Assembly (NCBI GenBank): GCA_029261535.1
Contig: JAJDBF010000033.1
Location: forward strand, 1 to 64,000
Reading direction: 5' to 3'
Length of the DNA stretch: 64,000 bases
Source of the DNA: Nitrospinaceae bacterium
GTDB lineage: Bacteria > Nitrospinota > Nitrospinia > Nitrospinales > Nitrospinaceae
Shown here: positions 23,188 through 31,829 of the stretch, piece after piece
How positions within the stretch are numbered: the stretch's first letter is position 1
Layout: the number at the start of each line of letters is the position of its first letter
Position numbers and translations under genes: made by a program
Notes under the pieces: generated by a model
Told to the model about the DNA's origin: nothing
The model's input: the letters and a program-made list of their open reading frames with translations, nothing else
Databases searched by the model: none

Positions 23188-26100
23188 ATGAATTTGAAAA
23201 TCCTGACTTTTAACTGGCACGAACCTTATATTTGTAACCTGTCGGGGCTGAACCACGCCTTTTATGTGGTCGCGCCTGAGATTGCTCCTGGAAGGTTCCG
23301 GGAGTGGGACACCCGGATGCGTCCGATCCCTTCCAATTGCCAACTGATTTCAATCGAGCAGGCAAAAGAAAAATTGCAGGAAGGTGATTTCGATCTGGCT
23401 CTGGCCCACAATGTTAAAGACCTGTTGTGGCTGAAGGAATATGATGTTCCCAAGATATGTGTCTTCCATTGCCGCCTGACGACTGAACTTGCCCTTAGCC
23501 AATCCCCAATTAATAAATCCGACTACTTGAATACGGTCAAGGGTTTGCTTGTAGATGTTCACTCTATATTTATTTCAGAAAACAAAAAAGCGGATTGGAA
23601 CCTTCCTGGCGCAGTGATTTCTCATGGAATTGATGTCGACCAGTTTCCGGAATATTCAGGAGAACAAGTTTGCATTCTGCGAGTGGGAAATCTTTTGAAA
23701 GAGATGGATATTGCTCGGGGTTTCTCCAAGAGTGAAAAAATTCTTTCAGGACTTCCTAGTGCGACACTTGGATTGAACCCGACATTGCCAGGGGCACGTT
23801 TATCGGAAAGTTATGAAGATTTGCTGGAGCATTATCGACAGTGTCGAGTGTATCTAAATACCTTGCCACCTGCCTACGAAGATGGACACAATCTGTCTTT
23901 GCTGGAAGCGATGGCAACGGGTATGCCGGTTATTTCTACAGCCCATCCGGAATCCCCTGTAAAAGATGGCATAAACGGATTTATCTCGGATGACCTGGAT
24001 TATTTGAGAGCAAAGTGTGAGGAACTATTGAAGGATGAAGGGCAGGCGGTAAAGCTTGGAAAAAATGCGAGGCAAACTGTGCGGGATCAATTTCCCATGG
24101 AGGGATTTCTCTCTGGCTGGAATCGTGAAATTGAAATTTGTATCAAGGAATATTTGAAAAGTCGGGGTTACCATCGAGCGAATTTTAAAATTCCATTTTC
24201 CGAGTTGAAGCGGAAAAATATTCTGATGGACTTTGTTTCCCACCCTGCGACCACCGCGTACTATCTGGAACGAGCTTTCCGCCAGCATCACAATGTTATC
24301 ACCTGCGGGGCAATGATTAACCTGGACGTCATTCATAAATGGGATCTGGGAGAATTGAAATGGCCTGTCGAGCCTCAGGATATTTTTCGAGGAACGGGTG
24401 AAGGTGTAGATTCTGTCCTCAAGCAATTGCCTGCCGGATGGTCTCCGGACTTTTACCTTTATGTCGAAACGGGATTGTCTGATATTCCGGTGGACCTCGA
24501 AGAGCTCACCATTCCCAAAGTGTGCTATCTCATTGACACGCATTTGCATCTCGAAAAACATATCGAAATAGCGGCGAGGTTTGACGTTGTTTTCCTGGCG
24601 CAAAAAGAATACGTCGATACCGTAAAATCGAAAACGAACAGTGAGGTGTTTTGGCTTCCTCTCGGATGCGACCCGGAAATCCACCGGAAAGTGGATGTTG
24701 AAAAGCTATGGGATGTAGGTTTTGTTGGGAGCGTGACACCGGCAAACCCACGGCGCAAGCAGTTGCTGGACCTTATCCAAACCCGGTTCGACTTAAAAGT
24801 AGACCGGAAATTTATGGATGAAATGGCACGGTTGTTTTGCCAATCCAGAATTGTTTTCAACAACGCCATTCGCGATGATCTCAACATGCGTGTGTTTGAG
24901 GTGCTTTGTACTGGCAGTTTGCTGGTGACGGATGATGCGGTTGGGTTGACCGAGCTGTTTGTGGAGGGAAAACATTTTGTTAAATATGAGGACGATAATC
25001 TATTAGAAACTGTCCGGTATTATCTTGATCATCCTGACGAGCGGGAAATAGTTGCGAAGGCGGGCCGTGAGAAAGTGCTTGCCAGTCACACCTACGGCCA
25101 TCGCATAAAACAAATAATCGAGACCTTGAATAGCCTGTACTCATCTCCAGAAAATAAACCCAAAAAATCTTCTGTAGTCAAAGAGGCTGACTCCACTTAC
25201 TATCAACACATCCGGCATGACATGTTGCCCTTGATTCCTCAAGAGGCACGCTCGATTCTTGAAATTGGATGTGGTGCTGGAAGAACCGGCCAATACCTGA
25301 AGGAACGAAACGGGGCATTTGTTGCTGGGGTTGAGTTAAATGAGACAGTCGCTCTTGAAGCTAAAGAAGGTTTGAATGAAGTGACCGTTGGCGATATCGA
25401 AAAACTTGAGCTTGCTTACGAGCCTGCAAGCTTTGATTGTGTTTTATGTTTAGATGTTTTGGAGCATCTGGTGAATCCTTTGGATGTACTGAAAAAACTA
25501 AAAACTTTTTTAACACCTGGAGGCGTTCTGGTTGCCAGCATTCCCAATGTTCAATTTTTCGGAATTATCAATCATCTGGCTGAAGGCAATTGGACCTATC
25601 AAGATGAGGGAATTCTGGACAGGACCCATCTCAGGTTTTTTACTTTCAAGGAAATTGAAACCCTGTTCAAGGATGCCGGTTTTGAAATGGGAGTGGTAGA
25701 GGAAACCCTTGATCCTCAATATGAAGAGTATTTGAAATCTGGGCAGACCAGTTTGAAAGTGGGACGAGTGACCATTCATGATTTGACCCCGGAGGAACTG
25801 CGACGATTCTTTGTATTCCAATATCGATTCACGGTTAGCCTTCCTGAAAATAATCAGACCGCTGCAACTGAGAGTTCAAGCTTTCAATCCAATATCGAGC
25901 AACAATTGAGCGATGCCAAATTATTCGAGCAGGATGAGCAATGGTCGAAGGCACTCAATATTTATAATGGAATATTGGAGAGCCATCCAAAAGAACTGAA
26001 AGGCTGGGAGGGTAAAGGAAATTGCCACCTGAGGCTTCAGGAGTTCAAACAATCGCAATCAGCATTTGCAAAAGGACATGACATCAATCCAGATTCACCC

Positions 26101-26565
26101 GAAATAATATTAGGACTTGCTGTGTTGGCTTTTCAGATTAAGGACTTTATTCAGGCGGAAAACTGGTTTGAAACAGTATTGAATATCGACTCGCACAAGG
26201 ACCGGGGTTTGTGCGGACTGGGGATGTTGAAGCAGACGATGGATGATAACAGCACTGCGATGGAATTTTACGCGGAAGCTCTCAGGATTAATCCAGAAAA
26301 TAATACGGCTATGGCATCAATATTAAAGCTTGCTTATTCCACTGGTGAATTCGGGTTGGCTGAAACGGTACTAAAAAACTACCTTGATGTTCATCCGGCA
26401 AATTTGAATATGTTATTTGGTCTGGCTGGGATTTACTTTGAACAGGCTCAATTTGAAGAGGCGCGCGAGGTCATCGAGCGAATTTTTATATTTGATGATA
26501 ATCACTCAGATGCCAATCAATTATTAGAGAAAATTCAAAGCCAGCCTACATATTCTAAAGGATAG
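23188..26565 (+). CDS. Four-module glycosylation protein: GT family 1-like, CgeB-like GT, methyltransferase, TPR
   Basis: The 1125-residue protein contains four units. Residues about 1-335 are a group-1 glycosyltransferase (GHNLSLLEAMATGMPVI and DGINGFI near its end). Residues 335-650 resemble CgeB-type glycosyltransferases (DVGFVGSVTP, NMRVFEVLCTGSLLV). Residues 665-880 are a class I SAM-dependent methyltransferase (ILEIGCGAGRTG, FDCVLCLDVLEHL, LTPGGVL). Residues about 890-1120 are TPR repeats. The ATG follows GGGGAGG at 23174-23180. It opens a three-gene operon of sugar transferases. Flagellin or surface-glycan modification is a reasonable inference because the next protein has a Maf-like N-terminus. 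Confidence 0.88.
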   Translation: MNLKILTFNWHEPYICNLSGLNHAFYVVAPEIAPGRFREWDTRMRPIPSNCQLISIEQAKEKLQEGDFDLALAHNVKDLLWLKEYDVPKICVFHCRLTTELALSQSPINKSDYLNTVKGLLVDVHSIFISENKKADWNLPGAVISHGIDVDQFPEYSGEQVCILRVGNLLKEMDIARGFSKSEKILSGLPSATLGLNPTLPGARLSESYEDLLEHYRQCRVYLNTLPPAYEDGHNLSLLEAMATGMPVISTAHPESPVKDGINGFISDDLDYLRAKCEELLKDEGQAVKLGKNARQTVRDQFPMEGFLSGWNREIEICIKEYLKSRGYHRANFKIPFSELKRKNILMDFVSHPATTAYYLERAFRQHHNVITCGAMINLDVIHKWDLGELKWPVEPQDIFRGTGEGVDSVLKQLPAGWSPDFYLYVETGLSDIPVDLEELTIPKVCYLIDTHLHLEKHIEIAARFDVVFLAQKEYVDTVKSKTNSEVFWLPLGCDPEIHRKVDVEKLWDVGFVGSVTPANPRRKQLLDLIQTRFDLKVDRKFMDEMARLFCQSRIVFNNAIRDDLNMRVFEVLCTGSLLVTDDAVGLTELFVEGKHFVKYEDDNLLETVRYYLDHPDEREIVAKAGREKVLASHTYGHRIKQIIETLNSLYSSPENKPKKSSVVKEADSTYYQHIRHDMLPLIPQEARSILEIGCGAGRTGQYLKERNGAFVAGVELNETVALEAKEGLNEVTVGDIEKLELAYEPASFDCVLCLDVLEHLVNPLDVLKKLKTFLTPGGVLVASIPNVQFFGIINHLAEGNWTYQDEGILDRTHLRFFTFKEIETLFKDAGFEMGVVEETLDPQYEEYLKSGQTSLKVGRVTIHDLTPEELRRFFVFQYRFTVSLPENNQTAATESSSFQSNIEQQLSDAKLFEQDEQWSKALNIYNGILESHPKELKGWEGKGNCHLRLQEFKQSQSAFAKGHDINPDSPEIILGLAVLAFQIKDFIQAENWFETVLNIDSHKDRGLCGLGMLKQTMDDNSTAMEFYAEALRINPENNTAMASILKLAYSTGEFGLAETVLKNYLDVHPANLNMLFGLAGIYFEQAQFEEAREVIERIFIFDDNHSDANQLLEKIQSQPTYSKG

Positions 26566-26568
26566 GTC

Positions 26569-28365
26569 ATGCCCGCAGACAATCTGTATAAAAAAAACAT
26601 TTCACTTCTCAGGAAATCTAATCCTGTTCTTGCTCAGCGGGTTGAAAGGTTTACTTCAAACTCGAATATAGAAATATTGCTTTCAAAGAGCCGGCAACCT
26701 GTTCCTGTAATTGACTCGGTAACTTTGCATAGTCGGTATGATCCTGTCAATGAAGCCCATAAATTTGTCCAAAAAATAGACATTCTGAAAAAAGGGCCTG
26801 GTATGGTTTTTGGCCTTGGTTTTGGCTATCACATAAAGGAATTGCTGAAAAAACGATCTGGAAGACTATTAGTGATTGAACCGTCCATGGATTTGTTTAA
26901 ACGATTTCTTGAACAAATTGAGCTTGATGATTTCGGCGGACAGCTGGAATTCTACATTGATGAAAGCCCTGCTCACGTCGCTTCAATAATACCTTCCAAA
27001 AATTTCATAATCGTAGAGCATCCCCCCTCCATTCGTTTAAATGAGGTTTATTTTTCCAGACTGAAAAAGGGACTTGAAGGTTCAAACTGTATTGAAAATA
27101 ATTCCCTTCGCATATTAGTGATACCTCCCATATACGGCGGTTCTCTTCCAACTGCAAAATTTTGTTTTGAAGCGTTGGAGAGCATGGGGCATCAAGCATT
27201 TTGGGTCGATTGTGAAAAATACGCTGACGGATTTGCTCATATGCAGGAATGCACGGGCAATAAAGAGCATGCTGAAATATTGTCTCGAAAATTTCTTGAG
27301 TATTTAAGTGAAATGATTGTTGCCAAAGCCGCCGATGCGCGGCCCGATATTATTCTGGCACTTGCGCAGGCTCCATTGGATATAGAAACCGTCACACGAT
27401 TGAAGGCTCTTGGTGCACCTGTTGTCTTCTGGTTTGTGGAGGATTTCAGGACGCTGACTTATTGGCCGGAAATGGCGCCAGCGTATGATTCTATTTTTAC
27501 TATCCAAAAAAGAGAGTTTTTTTCAAAACTTGAATCGATTGGGTGTTCTTCTTTTCATTATCTTCCGCAAGCCTGTCAGCCTGAAACTCATCGGCCCTTG
27601 CAATTGAATGAAAGTGAAAAAAATAAATACGGGTCCCCGTTGTCTTTCATGGGTGCGGCTTATTACAACCGGGTCCAGTTTTTTACTCAGTTATTAAATT
27701 ACGAATTAAAAATCTGGGGGACGGGATGGGACGCAGGCTCGGTCTATGGAAGTTGTCTTCAAAATGATGGTAGGAGGGTGGAAACACAGGACATTGTTAA
27801 AGTTTATAGTGCCTCTTCAATTAACCTGAATCTGCATTCCTCCACTTTTCATGAGGGGGTCAATCCTCAGGGTGATTTTGTGAATCCGCGGACTTTTGAA
27901 ATTGGTTCCTGCGGTGGTTTTCAATTGGTTGATGAGAGAAGTGAATTATTTGGCCTGTTTGATGTTGAGAAGGAATTGATCACATTTAAAGATAGCAAAG
28001 ATTTAATGGGTAAAATTGATCACTATCTTAAATTTCCAAAAGAAAGAAAAAATATTGCGGCGGCATCTCGGGCGAGGGTTTTAAAGGAACATACATTTTC
28101 CCACAGGATGAAAGAATTATTGATTCAGATTTATATAGACCATGAAGAAAAGGTGACTCGTAATCTAAATCGTAATCAGTCGCAGTGGGAATGTCTGTTG
28201 GATGAGGCGGGAAGAGATACACCCTTGCATACATTTTTGCAAAAGTATGACGGGGTTCCAGAACTCGATCTTCAAAAAATCCGAGACAATATTCAGGAGG
28301 GGGAGGGAGACCTCTCTGACACGGAGTTATTGGTGTTGATGGTGGATCAGGTGGTGAAAAAATGA
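26569..28365 (+). CDS. CgeB-like glycosyltransferase with a Maf/DUF115-like N-terminal region
   Basis: Residues about 1-180 resemble the N-terminus of flagellin-glycosylation Maf proteins (MVFGLGFGYHIKELLKK, then LLVIEPSMDLFKRFL). Residues about 180-540 are a CgeB-type glycosyltransferase: APVVFWFVEDFR, FHYLPQACQPETH, LSFMGAAYYNR, NLHSSTFHEGVNPQGDFVNPRTFEIGSCGGFQLVDE split over short motifs, and AASRARVLKEHTFSHRM. It starts three bases after the upstream stop and overlaps the next gene by ATGA. Target and sugar are unknown. The Maf resemblance points to flagellin, although no flagellar gene lies in this window. Confidence 0.85.
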   Translation: MPADNLYKKNISLLRKSNPVLAQRVERFTSNSNIEILLSKSRQPVPVIDSVTLHSRYDPVNEAHKFVQKIDILKKGPGMVFGLGFGYHIKELLKKRSGRLLVIEPSMDLFKRFLEQIELDDFGGQLEFYIDESPAHVASIIPSKNFIIVEHPPSIRLNEVYFSRLKKGLEGSNCIENNSLRILVIPPIYGGSLPTAKFCFEALESMGHQAFWVDCEKYADGFAHMQECTGNKEHAEILSRKFLEYLSEMIVAKAADARPDIILALAQAPLDIETVTRLKALGAPVVFWFVEDFRTLTYWPEMAPAYDSIFTIQKREFFSKLESIGCSSFHYLPQACQPETHRPLQLNESEKNKYGSPLSFMGAAYYNRVQFFTQLLNYELKIWGTGWDAGSVYGSCLQNDGRRVETQDIVKVYSASSINLNLHSSTFHEGVNPQGDFVNPRTFEIGSCGGFQLVDERSELFGLFDVEKELITFKDSKDLMGKIDHYLKFPKERKNIAAASRARVLKEHTFSHRMKELLIQIYIDHEEKVTRNLNRNQSQWECLLDEAGRDTPLHTFLQKYDGVPELDLQKIRDNIQEGEGDLSDTELLVLMVDQVVKK

Positions 28366-30125
28366 AGGGCTCTGATCCTGAAAATATTTTAATGCTGAAC
28401 TTGACACGGATGGGTGATCTGATCCAGTCAACCCCGCTACTCAAAGGACTTCGGGCCATGTACCCAAAGGCCAAAATCACCTTGCTGGTGGGAAGCGATT
28501 TTTATGAATTTTCAAAAAGACTTCCAGTGGTTGATGAATGGATTGTTTTCGATATCAGGCAATTTAAAGAGAAGGCGCAAGACAGTGGTGTGAGTTGGAT
28601 TGATATTTATAAATATTTTGAAAAAACCTTGAATCAAATCCGGGATAAAAAATTCGACATGGTGTTTAACCTCAGCCATTCAAAGCTGAGTGCATTTATT
28701 ATTTCTTATTTAAAAATCCAGAATGTTCGAGGGTTTAAATGCAATAGTGAAGGGGACCGAATGACCGAGCATCCCTGGCTCCAGTATTTTTTTACCGAGC
28801 CCTTTAACCGGCCCTACAACACGTTCAATCTGGTCGATTTGTTTTCCAAGGCGGGCGATATTGCTGTGGACGCACCCTCCGTGGAAATCCAAAATTATCC
28901 GGATGATTTGGTTCGGGCAGAGCGGGTCCTTGGTAAACATTTCGTAGGCAAGTCTGAACTGTTGATTGGCGTTCAAGCGGGTTCCAGCCTTGAAGGAAGA
29001 CGTTGGTCGGCATCCCATTTTGCCCGGCTTGGTGATCGTCTTGTTAACGATCTCAACGCTCGTATCTTGCTGTTTGGAGTTAAATCAGAACTGGTCATTG
29101 GCGAATCGATAATGGGTGCCATGAAAAATGCAGATCGTGTGATCAATTTGATTGGCGAAACAGATATCACCGAACTCACCGGGCTTGTGGGGCGGTGTAA
29201 CTATCTTGTCACCAACGATACGGGGACCATGCATATTGCCGCCGCACTCGACGTCCCTATCGTCGGATTATTTTTTGCGCATGCCCATCCCGAAGAAACC
29301 GGGCCCTATTCAGAAGGGCAACTTTTGTTTCAGGCCGATATCCCCTGCGCTCCTTGCAGTTATGGAGTGGATTGCAATCAAGTTGTTTGTGTCGAAAAAT
29401 TATCGCCTGATCTTGTCGCCGAAATGATGGGGACGCACCAGAAAACAAATCGATGGACTCTGCCCGCTGACCAGGAAAAACCACACGAACTGAAAGTCCT
29501 GGTGACAGACCGTGGGCCAGACTCTTGTCTTAGAATGCATCGGTTGAATTCTATTGAGTTGACGCAAACGGATCTTTTCTCCTGGATGTACCGGCGGTTG
29601 TGGCTCGATACGCTAGGTCAAAATAAAGTGGTTAAAAATATTGAACATTGTCAGGAGTTGATTGGATTTGTTCGATCCAGTTTTATTATTTCAGGGGATT
29701 CCAATGTGTGGAAGGAGTTGGATTCAAGCTTGATAGAAATTAAAAAGCTGGAAAGTCTGGCGGGGGAGGGGGCCAAAAAATCTTTGGCCGTGTTGAAAAA
29801 TATTTCGAGCAGAAAACCCCAGCACCAGGTCCTGATTTATGCGGCGGCCGAAATCACCAGACTGGACCAAGCCATCAACCTTGTGGGACTCACGCATCCT
29901 GAAATAAAACCTGTGACTGACATGTTCAACAAGCGTAAAGAAAATATTGATGGCGACGATGTGAGATCAATGGCGCAAACAACGCTCGAGTGTTACGAAA
30001 ATATGATGATGGAGTGCCGCCATTTGATCTGGCTCGCCGGGGAATTCACAGTCGGCTTGAAAAATCAGGCGGCTTGGGAAGATTCCGGAGTGGGCTCCAT
30101 CAGGATGGAAGTCCCCGGGAGGTAG
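28362..30125 (+). CDS. Glycosyltransferase family 9 (heptosyltransferase-like) with extended C-terminus
   Basis: The first 350 residues have the GT9/ADP-heptose transferase pattern: ILMLNLTRMGDLIQSTPLLKGL at the N-terminus, GVQAGSSLEGRRW, NLIGETDITELTGLV and YLVTNDTGTMHIAAALDVPIVGLF. The following CAPCSYGVDC resembles the Cys-rich segment of LPS heptosyltransferases. The last 220 residues (KELDSSLIEIKKLESLA onward) are helical and have no recognised domain. The gene overlaps the preceding one (ATGA) and its 3' end overlaps the convergent pgk by 61 bases. It completes the glycosylation operon. Confidence 0.88.
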   Translation: MKGSDPENILMLNLTRMGDLIQSTPLLKGLRAMYPKAKITLLVGSDFYEFSKRLPVVDEWIVFDIRQFKEKAQDSGVSWIDIYKYFEKTLNQIRDKKFDMVFNLSHSKLSAFIISYLKIQNVRGFKCNSEGDRMTEHPWLQYFFTEPFNRPYNTFNLVDLFSKAGDIAVDAPSVEIQNYPDDLVRAERVLGKHFVGKSELLIGVQAGSSLEGRRWSASHFARLGDRLVNDLNARILLFGVKSELVIGESIMGAMKNADRVINLIGETDITELTGLVGRCNYLVTNDTGTMHIAAALDVPIVGLFFAHAHPEETGPYSEGQLLFQADIPCAPCSYGVDCNQVVCVEKLSPDLVAEMMGTHQKTNRWTLPADQEKPHELKVLVTDRGPDSCLRMHRLNSIELTQTDLFSWMYRRLWLDTLGQNKVVKNIEHCQELIGFVRSSFIISGDSNVWKELDSSLIEIKKLESLAGEGAKKSLAVLKNISSRKPQHQVLIYAAAEITRLDQAINLVGLTHPEIKPVTDMFNKRKENIDGDDVRSMAQTTLECYENMMMECRHLIWLAGEFTVGLKNQAAWEDSGVGSIRMEVPGR

Positions 30126-31636
30126 CTTGCTATATCTGAATTGCCCTGGTCTTCCAGAAATTTCTGGAGGAATTCCAGCGAAGCCCCGCCGCCGGTTGAG
30201 ACAAAAAAGTTGGAAGTGAAATCGTTGAAAATAGAATGCGTATCACCTGAAATAAAATTTATGGTTAGTTTTTCTGTATTGATCTGGTAATTCAACTGAT
30301 TGAGTAATTGTTTGCGGATCAAACCTTCAAGTTCCGTGGAATCCAGTTGGCTGAGGATAGCCGCTGAATCCCCACCGCCCACCACCACACTAAGTTTTTT
30401 ATCAGAAATGGCTGCAGCGAACAGGATTTGCGCCAGTTGTTTGGAACCTTCTGCATAATGTTTGCATTTGGGATGATCGTAGGCTCCAAGAGGGCCATTC
30501 CAAAAAACATTTTCGATGGCTCCTTCCTGTAAAATATTCCGGTAATAATTTTCGATTGTTTCTGGCCCGAGGTCTAATTGAAAATCTTCATTGAAATCGG
30601 GTTCATTTTTCAGAGTGAATTCAGTTTCCATAAAATCTTTAGTGATTTTGTAATCATCCGGGTAAATCAGGCTGACCTTGTTCTTTTTAGCCAAACTGAT
30701 GATTTCACCTGCAAACTGAACTTCCCGAATTAAATCGTCGCGGTCGCTTGCATCTTTGGATTCCCACATTTTGCGTGGCAGGTGGTCTATTGCCAAGTCT
30801 CCCAGTTTATCTTTCAAAGTGCTGGCAAGCAGAAAGGCATTGACCATTCTGCCGCCGATGAAAATAAGTTTCACTTTGGCCTGCACGAATGTTTTTAAAA
30901 TCCTGATTTTGTCGGCAATTTTCGTGCCGCCGGCAATGATCGCTGTGGCCTCCGGTTTTTCCAGGATACGTCGTCCGAATTCGCCCAAGTGGCTGATTTC
31001 CTCTTTCAGTAGAGAACCCGCCACCGCAATTTTTCCCTGTTGCCTCATTATTTGAGGAAGTCGTTTGATACTTTTGGAAACCCGGTGACTGCAACCAAAT
31101 GCACAGTTGATAAAAACATCGGATGTCTCAGCCACATCCTGGATAAATTTTTCGCGGAAATTGTCCGAGTTTTCCGGGTCCAGCAGATAACGCAGATTTG
31201 GCAGAAATTTGATTCCTCCCACCGGCAACTGGTTTTTATGGATGATGCCAAGAGAGTCTGACATGTGGGCATCTGTTACTTCCGGAGGAAACAACGCGTA
31301 GGTGTCCTGGTAGATCCCGCGCAGAAGTGTGTCGAAATGATTGCACACGTATTGGATATTAAAAATGCCATCCCAGCCCTGATGGTCTTTTCTTTTGTGG
31401 GGACGGCCCAAGTGTGAGCCTATAATGATCCGGCAATCCCCTTGGGTCAGTTGATGGATACGACGAAAAGTAGTGTCCAGAAAACGGCGTATTCGTGTAT
31501 CATCCAACACCCGGTACCCCTTTGCCGAGGCCACCATTGGGACGTTGAAATCGACACGGATAAAGATGGTTTTTCCGAGTAAATCTTCGGAGCTTAGAGT
31601 ATCCAGACTAGGAATTTGGATTGGGGGGGTATTCAT
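30065..31636 (-). CDS. pgk: Phosphoglycerate kinase, divergent and enlarged
   Basis: Pgk transfers phosphate between 1,3-bisphosphoglycerate and ADP. Signature motifs are present: FIRVDFNVPM (25-34), DDTRIRRFLDT, GSHLGRP, FWNGPLGAYD, VVVGGGDSAA and FVSTGGGASLEFL. At 523 residues it is over 100 longer than the usual 390-400, with extra sequence spread through the N-terminal domain and the middle. The N-terminal lead SLDTLSSEDLLGKTI is normal for the family. It is not in a gap-pgk-tpiA operon but alone, divergent from the RNase E/G gene. A promoter abuts its start codon (31643-31671). Its 3' end runs into the GT9 gene. Confidence 0.85.
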   Translation of the reverse strand: MNTPPIQIPSLDTLSSEDLLGKTIFIRVDFNVPMVASAKGYRVLDDTRIRRFLDTTFRRIHQLTQGDCRIIIGSHLGRPHKRKDHQGWDGIFNIQYVCNHFDTLLRGIYQDTYALFPPEVTDAHMSDSLGIIHKNQLPVGGIKFLPNLRYLLDPENSDNFREKFIQDVAETSDVFINCAFGCSHRVSKSIKRLPQIMRQQGKIAVAGSLLKEEISHLGEFGRRILEKPEATAIIAGGTKIADKIRILKTFVQAKVKLIFIGGRMVNAFLLASTLKDKLGDLAIDHLPRKMWESKDASDRDDLIREVQFAGEIISLAKKNKVSLIYPDDYKITKDFMETEFTLKNEPDFNEDFQLDLGPETIENYYRNILQEGAIENVFWNGPLGAYDHPKCKHYAEGSKQLAQILFAAAISDKKLSVVVGGGDSAAILSQLDSTELEGLIRKQLLNQLNYQINTEKLTINFISGDTHSIFNDFTSNFFVSTGGGASLEFLQKFLEDQGNSDIASYLPGTSILMEPTPESSQAA

Positions 31637-31642
31637 ACTTTC

Positions 31643-31671
31643 AATTTAACCAATAAATCTATATAATTCAA
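31643..31671 (-). promoter_or_regulatory. Promoter of pgk, with a start codon at the expected transcription start
   Basis: On the minus strand, TTGAAT (31666-31671), a 17-base spacer and TAAATT (31643-31648) precede the pgk ATG by six bases. There is no ribosome-binding site in that gap, so the transcript may be leaderless. Confidence 0.5.
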
Positions 31672-31762
31672 CTAGTTACTTTCGTCTTTCCGAAAAAACC
31701 CAGGATTGGTGAAAATAAAGCGTTTGACCCTCTGGAAATAAAATAGCATGACTTCTTGTATT

Positions 31763-31791
31763 TTGAAATATATTAAGTTTTAGTCTATGAT
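31763..31791 (+). promoter_or_regulatory. Sigma70-type promoter of the RNase E/G gene
   Basis: TTGAAA (31763-31768) and TATGAT (31786-31791) are separated by exactly 17 bases. The predicted start near 31798 leaves a leader of about 30 bases containing AAAGGAG at 31815-31821. Confidence 0.65.
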
Positions 31792-31829
31792 ACTCCAAAT
31801 ATCTCTTTTCTCTTAAAGGAGAAGCACAC

